Below, in pieces: positions 1 through 12,248 of a DNA stretch of 64,000 nt (the first letter of the stretch is position 1; each line of letters opens with the position of its first letter). Under the pieces are notes generated by a model. The model did not search any database. It was given only the letters and a program-made list of their open reading frames with translations, and was not told the origin of the DNA. Position numbers and translations under genes: made by a program. Source of the DNA: Chamaecyparis obtusa (lineage: Eukaryota > Streptophyta > Pinopsida > Cupressales > Cupressaceae); contig BSBK01007849.1 in the NCBI GenBank assembly GCA_027943335.1, forward strand, positions 62,001-126,000, read 5' to 3'.

Positions 1-120
1 CCGAGTTTGTCTTGGTTGCTTGATCTGATTTAAGGAAAAGTTTTGAAGTTTGTCTTATACATCTGGACCTGAGAACAACTAATTCACCCCCCCTCTTTGT
101 TGTTCTAAATCATATTAACA
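1..120 (+). repeat. 3' tail of the 5' LTR of Copia-1
   Basis: Nearly identical to 6299-6419 and ends in ...atattaaca, with the CA expected at an LTR end, immediately before the primer-binding site. The rest of this LTR (about 1.36 kb, judged from the 3' copy) lies upstream of the window. Confidence 0.9.
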
Positions 121-122
121 AT

Positions 123-134
123 TAGTATTAGAGC
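123..134 (+). promoter_or_regulatory. Primer-binding site of Copia-1 (initiator Met tRNA type)
   Basis: tagtattagagc lies 2 bp after the LTR end. It matches the canonical plant copia site tggtatcagagc except for two transitions (G to A and C to T). Reverse transcription would start here from tRNA-iMet. Confidence 0.8.
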
Positions 135-185
135 TGTGTTGCTTATTGGTGTTTACAGAAAGAAAGTTTAAAGGGACTTGAAGCA

Positions 186-1255
186 ATGATCAAGATGTAT
201 AAGAAGGAGGTACCGAAGTTAAATAAGGAGAACTTCCCTGCATGGAAAAGCTTGATGAAGCTGCATCTGGCCGGTATTGGTGATTCTACAAAGTACTATA
301 TTGATCATGACTATGTCACACCTGTTGCACCCTTGACTACCGAAGAAATGAGAACTAAGCAAGAACATAATTAGGCAATGTTGGAGATTGCATCTGCCCT
401 AAGTTATCTTGAATTTGAGGACATTAAGGATTGCACAACTGCTAAGGATATGTGGGACACTCTTGCAAAGATCTATGGTGGTCATCTATATGTACTGAAA
501 GCTAAAGCCAAGAGTCTCAGAGGTAAGTTTGATGAAATGAGAATGAATGAAGATGAAAACATTGCACAATATTGTAGTAGAATAAAAGAAGTTGTAAATG
601 CTATTAGAGGAGAAAATGGAACTATTGATGATGAAACCATAATTGGAAAAGTGCTAAGAACTCTACGTCCTATATATGCTATTAAGATCTTAGCTATTCA
701 AGAGTCTAGATGTAATTCTGCAAATGTGCTTACTTTGGAAGGTCTAATTGGCAAGATGACTGCTTTTGAATTGTCTAACTATGATAACTTCACTGTTGGT
801 AGTATTGGAAATGTTGAATATGCTTTTAACTCACAGTTAGTCATGAATAAGCCTAAGAAAGAAAAGGAAAGATGTAAAAGTGAAAGTGAAAGTGAAAGTG
901 AAGATGACAGTGACACTTCTAATGAAGATCTTGAAGATCTAGAAGCTCTTATGGCTAGAAGATTGAGAAGAGGAAAAGGAAAATACAAAGGTAAACTTCC
1001 TATTATATGTTTTGCATGTAATAAAGTCGGTCATATAGCTGCTAGATGTCTTGATAGGAAGGATAGAGATGAAGAAAGAAACAACAAACACAAAGATAAA
1101 AGGGATGCCAAAGGCTACCGAAGGTACAAAGATTACAAAGGAAAATGTAAGAAATCCTATTACATTGCTGAAGAAGAGACTGACAGTGATAGTGATGATT
1201 TTGAAATTGAGGTAGTCTATGTTGCAATCAAAGATGAATTTGACAAGGATGAGAA
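186..1255 (+). pseudogene. Copia-1 gag (capsid/nucleocapsid), broken
   Basis: Encodes the particle protein that packages the element RNA. The N-terminal stretch (KLNKENFPAWKSLMKLH) is typical of plant copia gag, followed by the UBN2-type core (KDCTTAKDMWDTL) and an acidic, Ser/Glu-rich linker. A CCHC zinc knuckle lies at about 1008-1049 (CFACNKVGHIAARC, all four ligands present). The ATG at 186 fits the homologous start in the second copia element at 12558. An in-frame TAG at 372-374 splits the frame after 62 codons; the frame resumes unchanged at 375, so this is a single point nonsense mutation. Gag runs without a break into the protease. Confidence 0.88.
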
Positions 1256-2632
1256 AACTGCATTGATTTCCTATGTGAACGAGAATGACAAATGGATTAT
1301 TGACAGTGGTTGTTCACATCACACGACTAGTGATAAGAGTAAGTTTGAGACCTTACATCATTATAAGGGTAAAAGTGTAACTTTTGGTAATGATTCACTA
1401 TGTCCTGTTAGAGGAAAAGGATTGATTAAACTAACTAATAAAATCTCTTGTGAAAATGCTTATTGGGTTGAAGGATTAAATTATAATTTTCTAAGTGCTG
1501 TTCAACTCAACAAAACTAGTTACCGAGTAGAATTTCATCACAAGAAAGCTAAAATATTTGATGCCACTGGTAAACTGATTGGAAGTGGTGAGCAGACTAG
1601 AGGTAATTTGTTCTATCTTGACCTATATGAAGAAATATGTATGATTGCACAACTTGATGACATTTGATTATGGCATAAGAGGCTATGTCATGTTAACTTT
1701 GATAATCTAGTAGAGATAAGTAAGAAGAAGTAAGAGGTCTATCTAGATTGAAGAAACCTAAGAATGTGATGTGCAAAGAATGCCAGCTAGGAAAAATGAC
1801 TAAGTCAAGTTTCAAGAGAAAATCTTTTACTTCTGAACACATTTTAGATTTGGTTCATACTAACCTTTGTGGTCCTATGGGTATACAAAGTTATTGTGGT
1901 GCTAGATATTTTATCTTGTTTGTTGATGATCATAATAGGATGATGCATGTAATGTTTCTAAAAGAAAAATCTAATGCTTTTCAATTCTTTAAGTGTTATT
2001 TGGCTAAGGTTGAGAAGGAGACAGGTAGGAACCTGAAATGTCTTAGATCTGACTGAGGTGGAGAATTTACATCAAATGAATTTAATCTATTTTGCAATGA
2101 TAGAGGAATCAAAAGACAGATGTCTGCACCGAGGACACCTCCACAGAATGGTATAGCAGAAAGAAGGAATAGATCTATTTTGGACAGTGCAAGGACACTA
2201 TTGATTGAAAAGAATGCGGCACAAAAATACTGGAAAGAAGCTATAAGTACAATAGTCTACACTCTTAACTGGGTACAGATCAAGAAAGGTACAAATCTGA
2301 CACTCTATGAATTATGGTATGGGCATGCACCGAATGTGAAATACTTTAGAATTTTTGGAAGCAAGTGTTATATATTGAAAGACAATAGAAATGGAAAGTT
2401 TGATGCTAAAAGTGATGAAGGCATATTCCTAGGCTACTCCACAAAAAGTAAAGCTTATAAGTGTTTGACCTCTAACATTGACAAAATCGTGGAAAGTGTG
2501 AATGTAAATATTGATGAGTATGCAGAAAGAAATGAGGCTAATAAAAAAAGAGAACCAAAAGATTACAGATATTTTGTGTACATTAAAGAAATAGAAGAGG
2601 AAAGTAACAATCCTGCACCTAATGTCGAGTCT
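1256..2632 (+). pseudogene. Copia-1 protease and integrase, broken
   Basis: The aspartic protease active site is WIIDSGCSHH at about 1290. The GAG-pre-integrase zinc region (LWHKRLCHVNFDNL) follows at 1668, just after a TGA at 1665-1667. A frameshift near 1715-1732 moves the reading to another frame, where the integrase core runs to about 2632. In the core the first catalytic Asp is Asn (LVHTNLCGPM), a Cys-Gly-rich DDE fold follows, a TGA sits at 2054 in the RSD-x-GGEF motif, and the catalytic Glu is kept (QNGIAERRNRS). Lesions: two stops, one frameshift and one lost catalytic residue. The integrase ends in a spacer with repeated A-E-x-Q-E units. Confidence 0.88.
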
Positions 2633-2739
2633 TAGGTAAGCAATGTTGAGCGACAGACAGATGATGCCGAGCGTCAGGAAAATAGTGCCGAGAAAGAACA
2701 AGAACATGCCAAACTGTAGAATAATGCTGCCGAGGATCA

Positions 2740-4461
2740 GGAAGAGGTTACCGAGCTTTCAGAAGCTGAATCTAAAAATATTGTTGGAGAACTTGATGAA
2801 ATAGAGAACAATGCTGAACCTATTTTAGCAAAATATGTAAGAAGACATCATAAGCCTGAACAGATAATTGGAGATAAAGATACTGGTATTCAGACTAGAA
2901 GCAAGACCAAGGATCCAACATGTTTGTTATGTGAGTTTGAACCTAAGACAACTAGTGAAGATTGGATACAAGAAATGAATGAAGAGATTGACCAGATTGA
3001 GAAGAATGAAACCTGGACTCTGGTGCTGAGACTTGCAGATAAAAATGTTATAGGAAAAAGGTGGGTATTCTGAAACAAGTTGAATGAAAAAGGTGAAATC
3101 ACTAGGAATAAAGCAAGGCTGGTATGCAAAGGCTACACACAAGAAGAAGGAATTGATTATTGGGAGACATTTTCCCCTATAGCTAGACTGGAAGGAGTAA
3201 GAACTCTGCTTGCATACGCTACTTATAAAAATTTCAAGGTATATCAAATGGATGTCAAGTCTGCATTTTTGAATGGTATACTGGAAGAAGAAGTTTACAT
3301 TGAACAACTAGAAGGTTTTGTTGATCCAAACAGAAGACACATGGTATGCAAACTGAACAAAGCTTTATATGGATTGAAACAAGCTCCTAGAGCATGGTAT
3401 GAGAGGTTGCATAACTATCTGATACAGATTGGATTCTCAAGAACAAATGAGACAAGTAATTTGTACATGAGGGATGAAGAAGGTAAAGGTATCCTATTGG
3501 CTAAATTTTTGTTGATGACATTATTTTTGGTGGACAAGATGCATTGTGTAAGAGTTTTTCACATGAAATGCAAACTCAATTTGAAATGAGTATGTTTGGT
3601 GAGATAAAATTCTTTGTTGGTTTACAAGTATATCAAATGAAGAAAGGAATTTTCATTACATAATCTAAATATGTTAATGAAATACTGAAAACTTTTGGAA
3701 TGGAAGATGATAGACCAGTAGGAACTCCTATGGTTACTGGACAAAAGCTATCTAAGAATGATGATGCTGCAGAAGTGAACCAGACTTTGTACAGATCCAT
3801 GATTGGAAAATTGCAGTATGTTGTACATAGTAGACCAGACATTGCACTAGCTATTGGGATTGTGGCAAGATTCTCTGCTAATCCTAAGGAAACACACATG
3901 ATGGCGGTGAAGAGAATTTTGAGATACTTGAAAGGAACTGCTGACTATGGGCTATATTACAAGAGGAATGACAGATTTGAACTGACAGTATATACTAATG
4001 CTAACTGGGTAGGAAATGTAGATGAAAAAAATAGTACTAGTGGTGGAGCTTTCTTTCTTGGATAGAGGTTAGTCTCCTAGACAAGCAAGAAAAAAAATTG
4101 CATTTCCCAATCTACTACTGAAGCCGAGTATGTTGCTGCTGCAGTAAACTGTTCAAATCTGATATGGATAAAATAATTGTTGGTAGGCATGAAAGAAGAA
4201 ATCACTGAACCTGTTGTTATTTTCTATGACAATACAAGTGCTATCAATATTTCTAAGAATCCAGTGATGCATACAAAGACTAAGCATATAGCAATTAAGT
4301 ATCACTATTTGAGGGAGTTGGTACAAAACAAGGAAGTCCGAATAGAATATGTGAATACAAAAGAACAATTGGCAAACATATTCACTAAAGCTTTACCTAA
4401 AGAAGCTCATGAGTATCTGAGAATTCAATTAGGGGTTCTTCCCCTAACTGAGGCTGCCTAG
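2740..4461 (+). pseudogene. Copia-1 reverse transcriptase and RNase H, broken
   Basis: The RT begins with the conserved linker (CEFEP, then W-x-x-x-M). An in-frame TGA lies at about 3072 where the third copia fragment has CAG for Arg-Asn context. The core motifs [19 protein letters not shown] and [14 protein letters not shown] are intact. A frameshift around 3505-3515 falls just before the catalytic F/YVDD box, so the box is read out of frame. RNase H occupies 3700-4461 (GGAFFLG, STTEAEYVAAA, KTKHIAIKYHYLRE), interrupted by stops near 4063, 4078 and 4173. The last coding part ends at TAG 4459-4461 (LGVLPLTEAA), the natural C-terminus. Confidence 0.88.
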
Positions 4462-4942
4462 TCAAGCTAGGAGCACTGCATCAAATATGCTACAACAAAA
4501 TATTTGACAAATTGATGCAGAAGATTGTCACACTTTAGGACTGTCCTAGAGCTTTGAAGAAGAAGAAAAAACATCAAATCAGTCATAAGCAAGATGACAG
4601 AGGGAGAAACACTGTGCTAAATAGAAATATCTACATCTGTTGGATGTATGTTTTAGTTGCTGCTTTGGCATTTTTGTCAAATGGGAGATGAACTGAAAAG
4701 ATGCTATAACACATTAACTGAAAGTATGGATGATGATGAACTAAAATGACAAATCAGGATAGAGGGAGATCCAGATGCTTCTGACAGTCACAAAAGTGAG
4801 ATTTACTGATTCTAAATCAGAATGAAGCTAAGGATATTATAAATTTTCTCTGAGAGATAGATAAATTTTAGGATTGGTTGGTAATCCATGTGTTATTCAG
4901 ATGATATCATATGGTGTTTCCATCAATGCCAAAGAGGGAGAT
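4462..4942 (+). other. 3' untranslated region and polypurine tract of Copia-1
   Basis: No coding sequence. The purine-rich run aaagagggaga at 4931-4941 just before the 3' LTR is the expected polypurine tract that primes plus-strand DNA synthesis. Confidence 0.75.
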
Positions 4943-5243
4943 TATTGGAAACTACAATTGAAACAATTGTTGTATTGTCATTGATGTCAAACCTTAATTG
5001 ATAAGACTGTTGCTACTTAGGAAAGTACAATATCTATTGAATTATTGTGAAGGATTGGTGGCAAGGATGGTAAAAATAGAACCTAGGGAAAGGTTGAGTT
5101 ATCTTGATACTAAAAAGAGTACTTGACTATGTTGCACAATGATGAATCAATATATTGTTTATCTTAGTAAGATTGAAGACTAAACTGGTAGGCTTAGCTG
5201 AGCAAAAATGAAGAAATCATGTCTAAGCCAAGTGATGACAGAG

Positions 5244-5400
5244 TCGACCGAGTTAGTGATTGCCGAGCATAAAATTTAGTGTTGACCGAGTATCAGTAAA
5301 TTTGCCGAGGAAGACAGTGATTGCCAAGGAAACAATTTTAGTAGTGACCGAGCGTTTTACATGGAGACCAAGTGAATGATCACAGTATTGACCGAGAATC
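5244..5400 (+). repeat. Cluster of gaccgag / tgccgag motifs in the Copia-1 LTR
   Basis: Over about 155 bp I count four gaccgag and two tgccgag copies plus decayed versions (tgccaag, agaccaag), in units such as ttgaccgagtatcag and ttgaccgagaatcag. The same core occurs in the second copia LTR (for example near 11400, 11440, 11815, 12170 and 12385). Position in the U3 part of the LTR suggests transcription-factor sites, but this is inference. Confidence 0.6.
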
Positions 5401-6147
5401 AGCAATTTTATATTTGAAGAGAATTCATTTTGGAGATGACATTGTTTGAATTCTTGGATTATGTAAATCGTGTTGAATTTATTTATTGATTGTATGAAAG
5501 CATTGAATGCTTTGTAAAACATTTTATTATGAATATTTATGAGATTTGAGATGATTCTAGAAGAAGGAGCTGAAGAACATGAAGTGGGTAGATTCAATGA
5601 ATCTGACCTAACCCTAAGATCTACGAAGGAGATTAAGTGGCAAAAGAAAAGTTAACCTAACAAAGGAAATTATTAAGGGAACCTAAGCATGAGGTATGTG
5701 TATGCATGGGTGAAGTAGATGCTGGAAGAACAGTAAGTTTTATTGACTGTATAAGCAAAAAGGCTGAAGGAGAAGTGTGGTGATTGCTTGAAGGAAAATT
5801 TTGAGTAGATCAGAGATGAAGATGGAGATGGAAAAGTTTCAAAGTCAGTAAACCAGTATTTGTGTACGGAATTGGATCTGATATTTTCAAAGTGAATTGT
5901 ATGTTTTTCAGATCAATACTGCTGCTACTTTCTAACCATTGTAATAGTCATATGTTACATCCTTTTAATAGGGGTTGCATTCTAATGGAATGTATTTAAG
6001 TCCTTTGACAAGGCTCAATTTTAACAGGGTGATTGAAATCCTTTAACCAGGTCACACCTGACAGTGTGTATTGTAACCTTTGACAGGGTTGGTTTTTAAC
6101 TGAGCTCACTTCAGAAGAGTGAAAATAATAGTAGCATGTTACAAAGT

Positions 6148-6179
6148 GGTTTTTCCCATATTGGGTTTCCACTATAAAT
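6148..6179 (+). promoter_or_regulatory. Conserved copia LTR hairpin / 3'-end processing motif
   Basis: ggtttttccc, a short loop, then gggtttccac followed by ataaat. This pattern is widely conserved near the R/U5 border of plant Ty1/copia LTRs and also appears in the second LTR at 12216-12248. The ccc...ggg arms can pair. A role in poly(A) site choice or strand transfer is inferred. Confidence 0.6.
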
Positions 6180-6424
6180 CCTGGTGTCATTACTTGTGTG
6201 TGAATGTTTAGATCTGAACATTACTATGTTTTACAAGTTAGATACAGCTGGGTTGTGGACTACAATGTTATATGTTTCTATTATTGAATCAGTGATGACT
6301 GAGTTTGTCTTGGTTGCTTGATCTGATTTAAGGAAAAAGTTTTGAAGTTTGTTTTATACATCTGAACCTGAGAACAAATGATTCACCCCCCCTCTCTGTT
6401 GTTCTAAATCATATTAACAGTAAT

Positions 6425-8544
6425 ACCCCTCCCATAGTTTTATTTTTAGTTTAATTGGTCAGACTCTTTTAGACCACTTTCCATGTGTGTATTAGATCCT
6501 TAGTTAGATTTGATGTTATTTATGTTTATAGTTTTACTGACCTCATACTTACATGTGTATGGTTGGTGTGTATGTTTTATATTTCACTTTGATGTGCCTG
6601 ATATGGTTGAGTGACGGAGTCATAGTTACTTTCTTGTGAGATCTAAATAATCAGACGATCCCCACCATTGTCTTTTATATATTTATACATGTATGTACAT
6701 GCTTTTCTTTTATGCGGGATTTTAGGTACTAGGTATAGACATCCCTAAATTTTTAGGATGAGCATTCCCTATTGCAATATCACAATAGTAAGATAGGGAA
6801 GATAACATAAAAGTACAAATCCCAACCCTAAGCTAATAATTATCCTAAAGAAGTGGACAAGTATTTAATTTACTACCCTTCGATTTGTAAAGTTGACATT
6901 AATTCTTGAACCCTCCTTTGTGATTGATTATAGTATTTTTCATGTAGTTGGTTCTTTAGGTTTACGTGTCTATGGTTTGATGTGATTTTTTGTTAAAATG
7001 GATAATGCATTTAATTAAGGTTAATTATGTGATAGATTAAATTAAGAAAATATAAAATTATTAAATATAAGGGTATTTAATTAATGAAAATTTAATTAAA
7101 TATGTATGGTTATTTAAAAAGGAGTTAATCAAAAGTCTAATTATGGAAATAGAGGATTTACCTAATTATTAAATCTAAAATAGAAATTATAAGAATAATT
7201 AATAAATTGATATTTAATTATCAATTTCATTATTATTAATATGCTAAAATATTAATTATTAATATGCAATTTAATTGGAAAAGGAAACGATTATAGCGAC
7301 CACCAAGGAAATATTCAAGAAAGATTTCTTGGCCAGTTTGGAAAAATAAATGTATGGCATAGACAAGAACCTAACTATCCTTTATCCTAAAATCTATATG
7401 AAAATGACATTGGTGGAATTACCTTCCATCCCTAACTTTCAACAATTGCCAATGCTCTTTTTTAAGGATGAGTGAAAATTTGATAAGAGCTGGCCTATAA
7501 TGAGGCCAAATTTGGACTTCCTGATATCGACAGTGCTCAAGGAACACGAAAACTTGAAGGAGTGTTGAATTATTGGCATGCTAAAGGTTTTGACATACCA
7601 AAGGAATTTGAAAAAGATGAGATTAACAACATCAGGATTGTGTCCCCTTCAGTGAGGAAAATTTCTAGGAACAACCCAGCCGACAAGGATGAAGAAGAAA
7701 TAGTCATTCTCCGAAGGAATGGAGAAGCATGGAGCTGTAATGTGATAAAAAGAGATTGAAGGGCAGTACAAATACATAGTAAGAAGGAATATAGAAATAG
7801 GAAAACTTTACATAGTTTCTTTTGAATTGAATAGGAAAGACAATATAACACTTTTGGTATATGTAAACTCAAGAAACTTAGATACTAACTCAATTAATTT
7901 GGTAGAAGAAGGATTATAAATACTTCATAAAATGGTTAAGTTTTTGTTAAATGGGTTTATATTATGTTATGTGCTGCTAACTTAAGTAGATCAGAAACTC
8001 TTTAAGTAGTTCAATTAGCATACTTGTAAATGCTTTTCCTAACTTTTTATCTCCTGGTCCAAATATTAGGAGCTTCCTGACTGCACCCTACCTGAATTCA
8101 CCTTACTCTAGGTCTTTATTTAATTACAGTAATATTTGTCCTTCATTGTCCTCTAGGGGGAGTACTATGAAAGCATACCCTTATTTTATCCATCCCTCTT
8201 TCAGCCCATAAAGGTTATTTAAGTTAGGCCTCCCTTATTCTCCTTTGAGCCCTCACTGTTACGCCTCCCAAGTTCCCTATTAAGTTTTTGCCTAGTTTAA
8301 CATATAGAAATGTTTCCTCTTATAGATAGTTTGGACTATGAGTTTGTTTTATTCAGGCTCCTTAAAGTGAAAACCTGGAGGATTAATATGGGTTTAGAAA
8401 TCTGGGGGTTTGTAATATGTGGAATTTTATTAGTTTTGATGCACTTATTTTAGCATAGATATAAGCATTTTCCATAAGATAGCTAGTTTTATATAGCTAG
8501 ATTTTATGATATATTGCAAATAAAATATCTTAAAGCCTTTTGAC
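6425..8544. other. AT-rich spacer without recognised genes
   Basis: Between Copia-1 and the viral relic. 7000-7270 is rich in ttaattaa and aatttaatt runs. One open stretch of 65 codons (7562-7759, +, LNYWHAKGFDIPKEFEKDE...) looks protein-like with charged residues, and the preceding 70 bases also read sensibly in the same frame. I do not recognise it; it may be a remnant of an older element. Confidence 0.5.
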
Positions 8545-10495
8545 TATGATCACGAGCATTTGATGGCATGAAATGAAGAGGCAAGTTACACAAATTTATT
8601 TTCCCAAGATGAAAAAGATTTTACTTTACAAGAAACTGATGCAAATGTTTTAGAAGAAGCTGATTTAGGCTATACATTTGCTAATCAAGAATTTATTGTT
8701 CCTAGAATTAAAGCTTCTGATATTTATAGATATATTCCTAAGGGATTGAGAGATGTATTTTTTTAGAAGAGTGTTAGTAGATGTAAGGTCGTTGAACTTC
8801 AACATACTGTTCCTAATGGAACTAAAAATGGTCTAAAGTTGTTCACTATAAAAGAAATAGGTGAATTACATAGACAAGCAAGAGCTGATCTTAAAAACTT
8901 TTAGTACATGCATCTATCCTATGTTAGGATTGGTACATTAGGTCACTACCAGAAAGGTTTTCCCATCATCATAACGATGTTGTTGAAGGATGCCAAAATC
9001 ACCAAAACTTCTCATGCTCTTCTGGGAGGTGCTTGTGATTCCATGTCAAATGGTCCTATCTATATAGATTGTTCTTTAGATTATTTTGTCAGTCTAAAGG
9101 ATTCAAACCTAGATAATGTTCTGACCTATGAGTTTTAAAACCATAAACACATACTTCAAAAATCTATCCATAGATCATACTTTGACTTTTCTGATTCACT
9201 ATCATTTGTTCAATAAATCATTACCTTTAATGGTAAATCCCAGAAAAGCCATGAGCCATGAAGAAGCCTTGTCTACTGTCTAGAAATCCACTAGTCCAAC
9301 CACAGAGTTACGAATCCCAAATATTGTGAAACATAAAGATATCAAGATGCCAATTGAATGGGTACTTGAGTTATGGAGAAAAGATGCTCAACCTAAGAAG
9401 CCTTCTCAACTACAAGGGGTCAATATCCAAGAGACTGATGATTTTGCAATCCTTAACTTTGCAAATCCAAAGTTTTCCTGGTCTTAGTCCTCTAGACACA
9501 CAACCCATGAACATGTGATACCACCTCAACTTTTAGCTAACCATAGACCTTCTACATTTGTAAAACCAGCTCCAAGAATAGAGTCTTTATTTTCTTTTCT
9601 GTATATATACATTCTGCTCTTCCTAAGCCAACACCGCTATTTGGTAATGAAACCTCTTCCTATTCACACATACATTTCTCTAAATTTGAAAATGGTCAAT
9701 TAAAATGTGATAATTGTAATTTTTTCTTTACCATTGGTAAAGTCCGAATAATATTTGGTCGTGTTGTTTCTTTCCCTGAGCCAGATAACAAGAATGAAAA
9801 ATCCATTGAAGTTGTCACTCCAGTAGGAAAATCCATAACTCCTGGAGTCATTCCTTCATTCTGCGATTTTATGCAAATAGATCTGACTGGTAAATACAAA
9901 ATTGATTTTTGGGCACAACATGTCTCTCTATAGGAGAAACCTAGGTCTCATCCCAAAGTAAGTTGCTTAATTTGAATAATCTTTGTACCCGTAAACACAT
10001 GCTCCTTACCAAAGATATTCAATACCAACAAAACTTGCAGACCTTAGCCCAAGACAAGCATCATGCTAGTACTCAAACTAATGCCCATAGGATCATTGTT
10101 CTCATCTAGCAAGTTGAAGCCCGTCTTACTAAAGAATGGCAAGATGATGTCATTAATTTTATTTATTAGTTATGCACTAATTTTTATACTTTAAAGAAAC
10201 ACATCAAAGCATGGTGGGCACAACAAATAGCTTTCCAGCAATCCCATGAATAACACATTAAAATCTTGCATTCTGAAGTTAAAATGGTTATCCAAATTGT
10301 TAAACGCATTGATGTAATCTCTGTCTACCAGTCAACAGTTTCATCATATTGAGACTACTTTAATTAAAGAATCCACTGATATTAAATCACATGTGGATGA
10401 AATATCAGAGAAGCTTCAAAACTTGTCTATTCAACCAATTAAACCTATTAAAACAATGAGTTTCCTCGATAGTTCATCAGGATACCTACAAGCCT
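8545..10495 (+). pseudogene. Endogenous caulimovirid (pararetrovirus) movement-protein region, decayed
   Basis: Frame +1 reads as one long polyprotein segment with scattered stops. From about 8560 to 9138 it resembles the 30K-type movement protein of Caulimoviridae, which lines plasmodesmata for cell-to-cell spread: an N-terminal motif (IPKGLRDVFF), then YVRIGTLGHYQKGFP, LLGGACDSMSNGP and IDCSLDYFVSLKD. In-frame TAG codons lie at 8764 and 8902 and a stop ends the stretch at 9136. The same frame is readable again at 9700-9933 (CDNCNFF, then a hydrophobic stretch). A Gln/Lys/Ile-rich, possibly coiled-coil stretch follows at 10000-10480 in shifting frames, as expected between movement and coat protein in such viruses. 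I see no protease or RT, so only part of the genome remains. Family assignment is from pattern memory. Confidence 0.58.
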
Positions 10496-10499
10496 AGTA

Positions 10500-11062
10500 T
10501 AAAAGAAAAGGGCTACTATTCTTGACATGTTCTGGCTCTATAATCTGATTTGGAATGGAATATCTTTGGAAAATAGGGGCAAGTGGCAATATGATTATCT
10601 TACCATTTAGCAAGTAGGTAAGGAATTATCTATTATAAGGCCCATGGTTTATGGTCGATACACTTCAAAGCTCCTTGTTTATAAAATCTCCTTAAATGAT
10701 ACAGCAAGTGTTATCCAGAGGCCTTCTTGGCTCAACCAGAGAGACTATTATCATGAAAATTTTCTAAATCTTTCTCCACTATGTGGTTTCCTTTTAAGAC
10801 CATTCTCTATAGAAATCCTTTGCTTTTATTTCTGATAATACCATACACATTATTTTAGCTAAAAGATGAAGGGTTTGTTTGTATTTTTGGTGTGGATATT
10901 TATTGTGGATCTCTTGTCTTGAAGTCAACATAGAAATTATTTATGTGTTAACTTCAAGGAAGGAATCTACAAAATAGCATCATGCCTCCGTGATGAACTA
11001 AAAATGATTGAATATCTGATGAACTAAAGAAACAGTGATTAGAGATTGCCAAGCTACTAAAG
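10500..11062. other. Spacer between viral relic and second copia LTR
   Basis: No recognised gene. A 63-codon open stretch at 10644-10835 (+) may be a further piece of the viral relic, but I cannot match it to a domain. 10980-11040 repeats gatgaactaaa twice. Confidence 0.4.
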
Positions 11063-11682
11063 TGATATGTAAGATGATTAAATCAGTCAATATGTTGTCA
11101 TTAATGTTAACTAGTTTTGAAAAGTACTCATCATGATAGTTACAAACATCTAAACATCTGTTGAAGGAAGAAAAGATGAAGAACTGAGATATCTACATGA
11201 TAAAAAGATGGATATGATAGAGAAGGATAAGGTAAATATTGGATAACTCATTAATGAGTCTATGGCTTTATTTGTTGACTTGAGCATGTTACATTAATAT
11301 ATTATGAAGAGATTTGAGTTTGATCAAGTCAATATGGTCGCTAATTGAAGATTTTTGTATACATCAAACCAGTGCAGTGTATACTGAGTGAAAGTATAAC
11401 CGAGCTAGTTATCACCAATGCATTTCTATATTAACCGAGTGTGGATGAAACATTAAATGCTAAGAACAATCGACTAAATTTGATGAGCTGGATATTGTTA
11501 TGATTTCAAGGTTAAGGATGAAGTTAGTTATGAGATCCACAACTAACAAAACTCAGAGATGATCTAAAGGATGAAATTGAAATGTGTTATGGACACATCT
11601 AACGAGGAAGATTTACATGGAAAAATGGACGAAGGAGATTAAGAGGCAAATCTAATGGCTGATATGAAAACAATTTACTTGT

Positions 11683-11690
11683 CTATATAA
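11683..11690 (+). promoter_or_regulatory. TATA box in the Copia-2 LTR
   Basis: ctatataaga lies about 620 bp into the LTR, a reasonable place for the U3 promoter. It is followed by a short purine-rich stretch where transcription could begin. Confidence 0.5.
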
Positions 11691-12215
11691 GAGATATGAG
11701 TTTCATTATTGAAATATGTCAGACAAAAGGAGACCAAAGAGATTTCACGTGAAGATTGTATTCATGCATACCTAATCAAACTAGTTATTGAAAGAACTGA
11801 GCTGTAGACATTACCGAGCATCAGAGAACTATTTACCAAGTGAAAGTAAGTTGAGAAATATTGAGGAAGTGAATTGATTAATGACCAGAGGATTTTATGA
11901 GCTTATCATAGATCTCAATATTTGCAATTGAGTTGTATTTGAATCAAATCATTATTGTATCAGTTTAACCATTGATTCATAAAAATCACTTAATCAAGTG
12001 GACTTAACAGTATTTTTATTCTACCCTATGACATTCGTTAAATGTAAAGTGTTATCTTGTTGACCCCATAGTGAATGTTGGTCAAAAGTTAATTGTTAGT
12101 GATAAATCCTCTAGCCAGGTCACACCTAACAATGTGTATTGTAACTTTTAACAAGGTTGGCTCTTCACCGAGCTCACTGCAGAAGAGTGAATTATTTGGG
12201 TTACCGGTCCCAGAT

Positions 12216-12248
12216 GGTTTTTCCCTTAGCAGGGTTTCCACGTTAAAT
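12216..12248 (+). promoter_or_regulatory. Conserved copia LTR hairpin / 3'-end motif
   Basis: ggtttttcccttagcagggt then ttccacgttaaat. The ccct and aggg arms pair. It is the counterpart of 6148-6179. Confidence 0.6.

Larger units (their letters stand above)
1..6419 (+). mobile_element. Copia-1: Ty1/copia LTR retrotransposon, 5' LTR cut by window edge
   Basis: A copy-and-paste retrotransposon in the order LTR tail, tRNA primer site, gag, protease, integrase, reverse transcriptase, RNase H, polypurine tract, 3' LTR. Integrase before reverse transcriptase is the diagnostic order of Ty1/copia. The two LTR tails (1-120 and about 6299-6419) can be aligned directly and differ at about 6-7 positions in 120, so roughly 94-95% identity by eye. 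The coding region is broken by several stops and frameshifts, so this copy cannot move on its own. The 5-bp flank after the 3' LTR is gtaat; its partner lies outside the window. Confidence 0.93.
4943..6419 (+). repeat. 3' LTR of Copia-1 (about 1477 bp)
   Basis: Starts right after the polypurine tract with tattgg (the canonical tgttgg with its second base changed G to A) and ends ...atattaaca. The tail matches 1-120. It contains a cluster of ccgag-type motifs (5244-5400) and the conserved terminal hairpin motif (6148-6179). The start is inferred from the polypurine tract because the 5' LTR start is not in the window. Confidence 0.82.

Noticed and set aside
779..988. Ser-rich minus-strand open frame opposite Copia-1 gag
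   Set aside because: Complement of the acidic Ser/Glu-coding region of gag; a shadow frame.
7562..7759. 65-codon protein-like open stretch
   Set aside because: Not rejected as a relic, but no family recognised, so not called as a gene.
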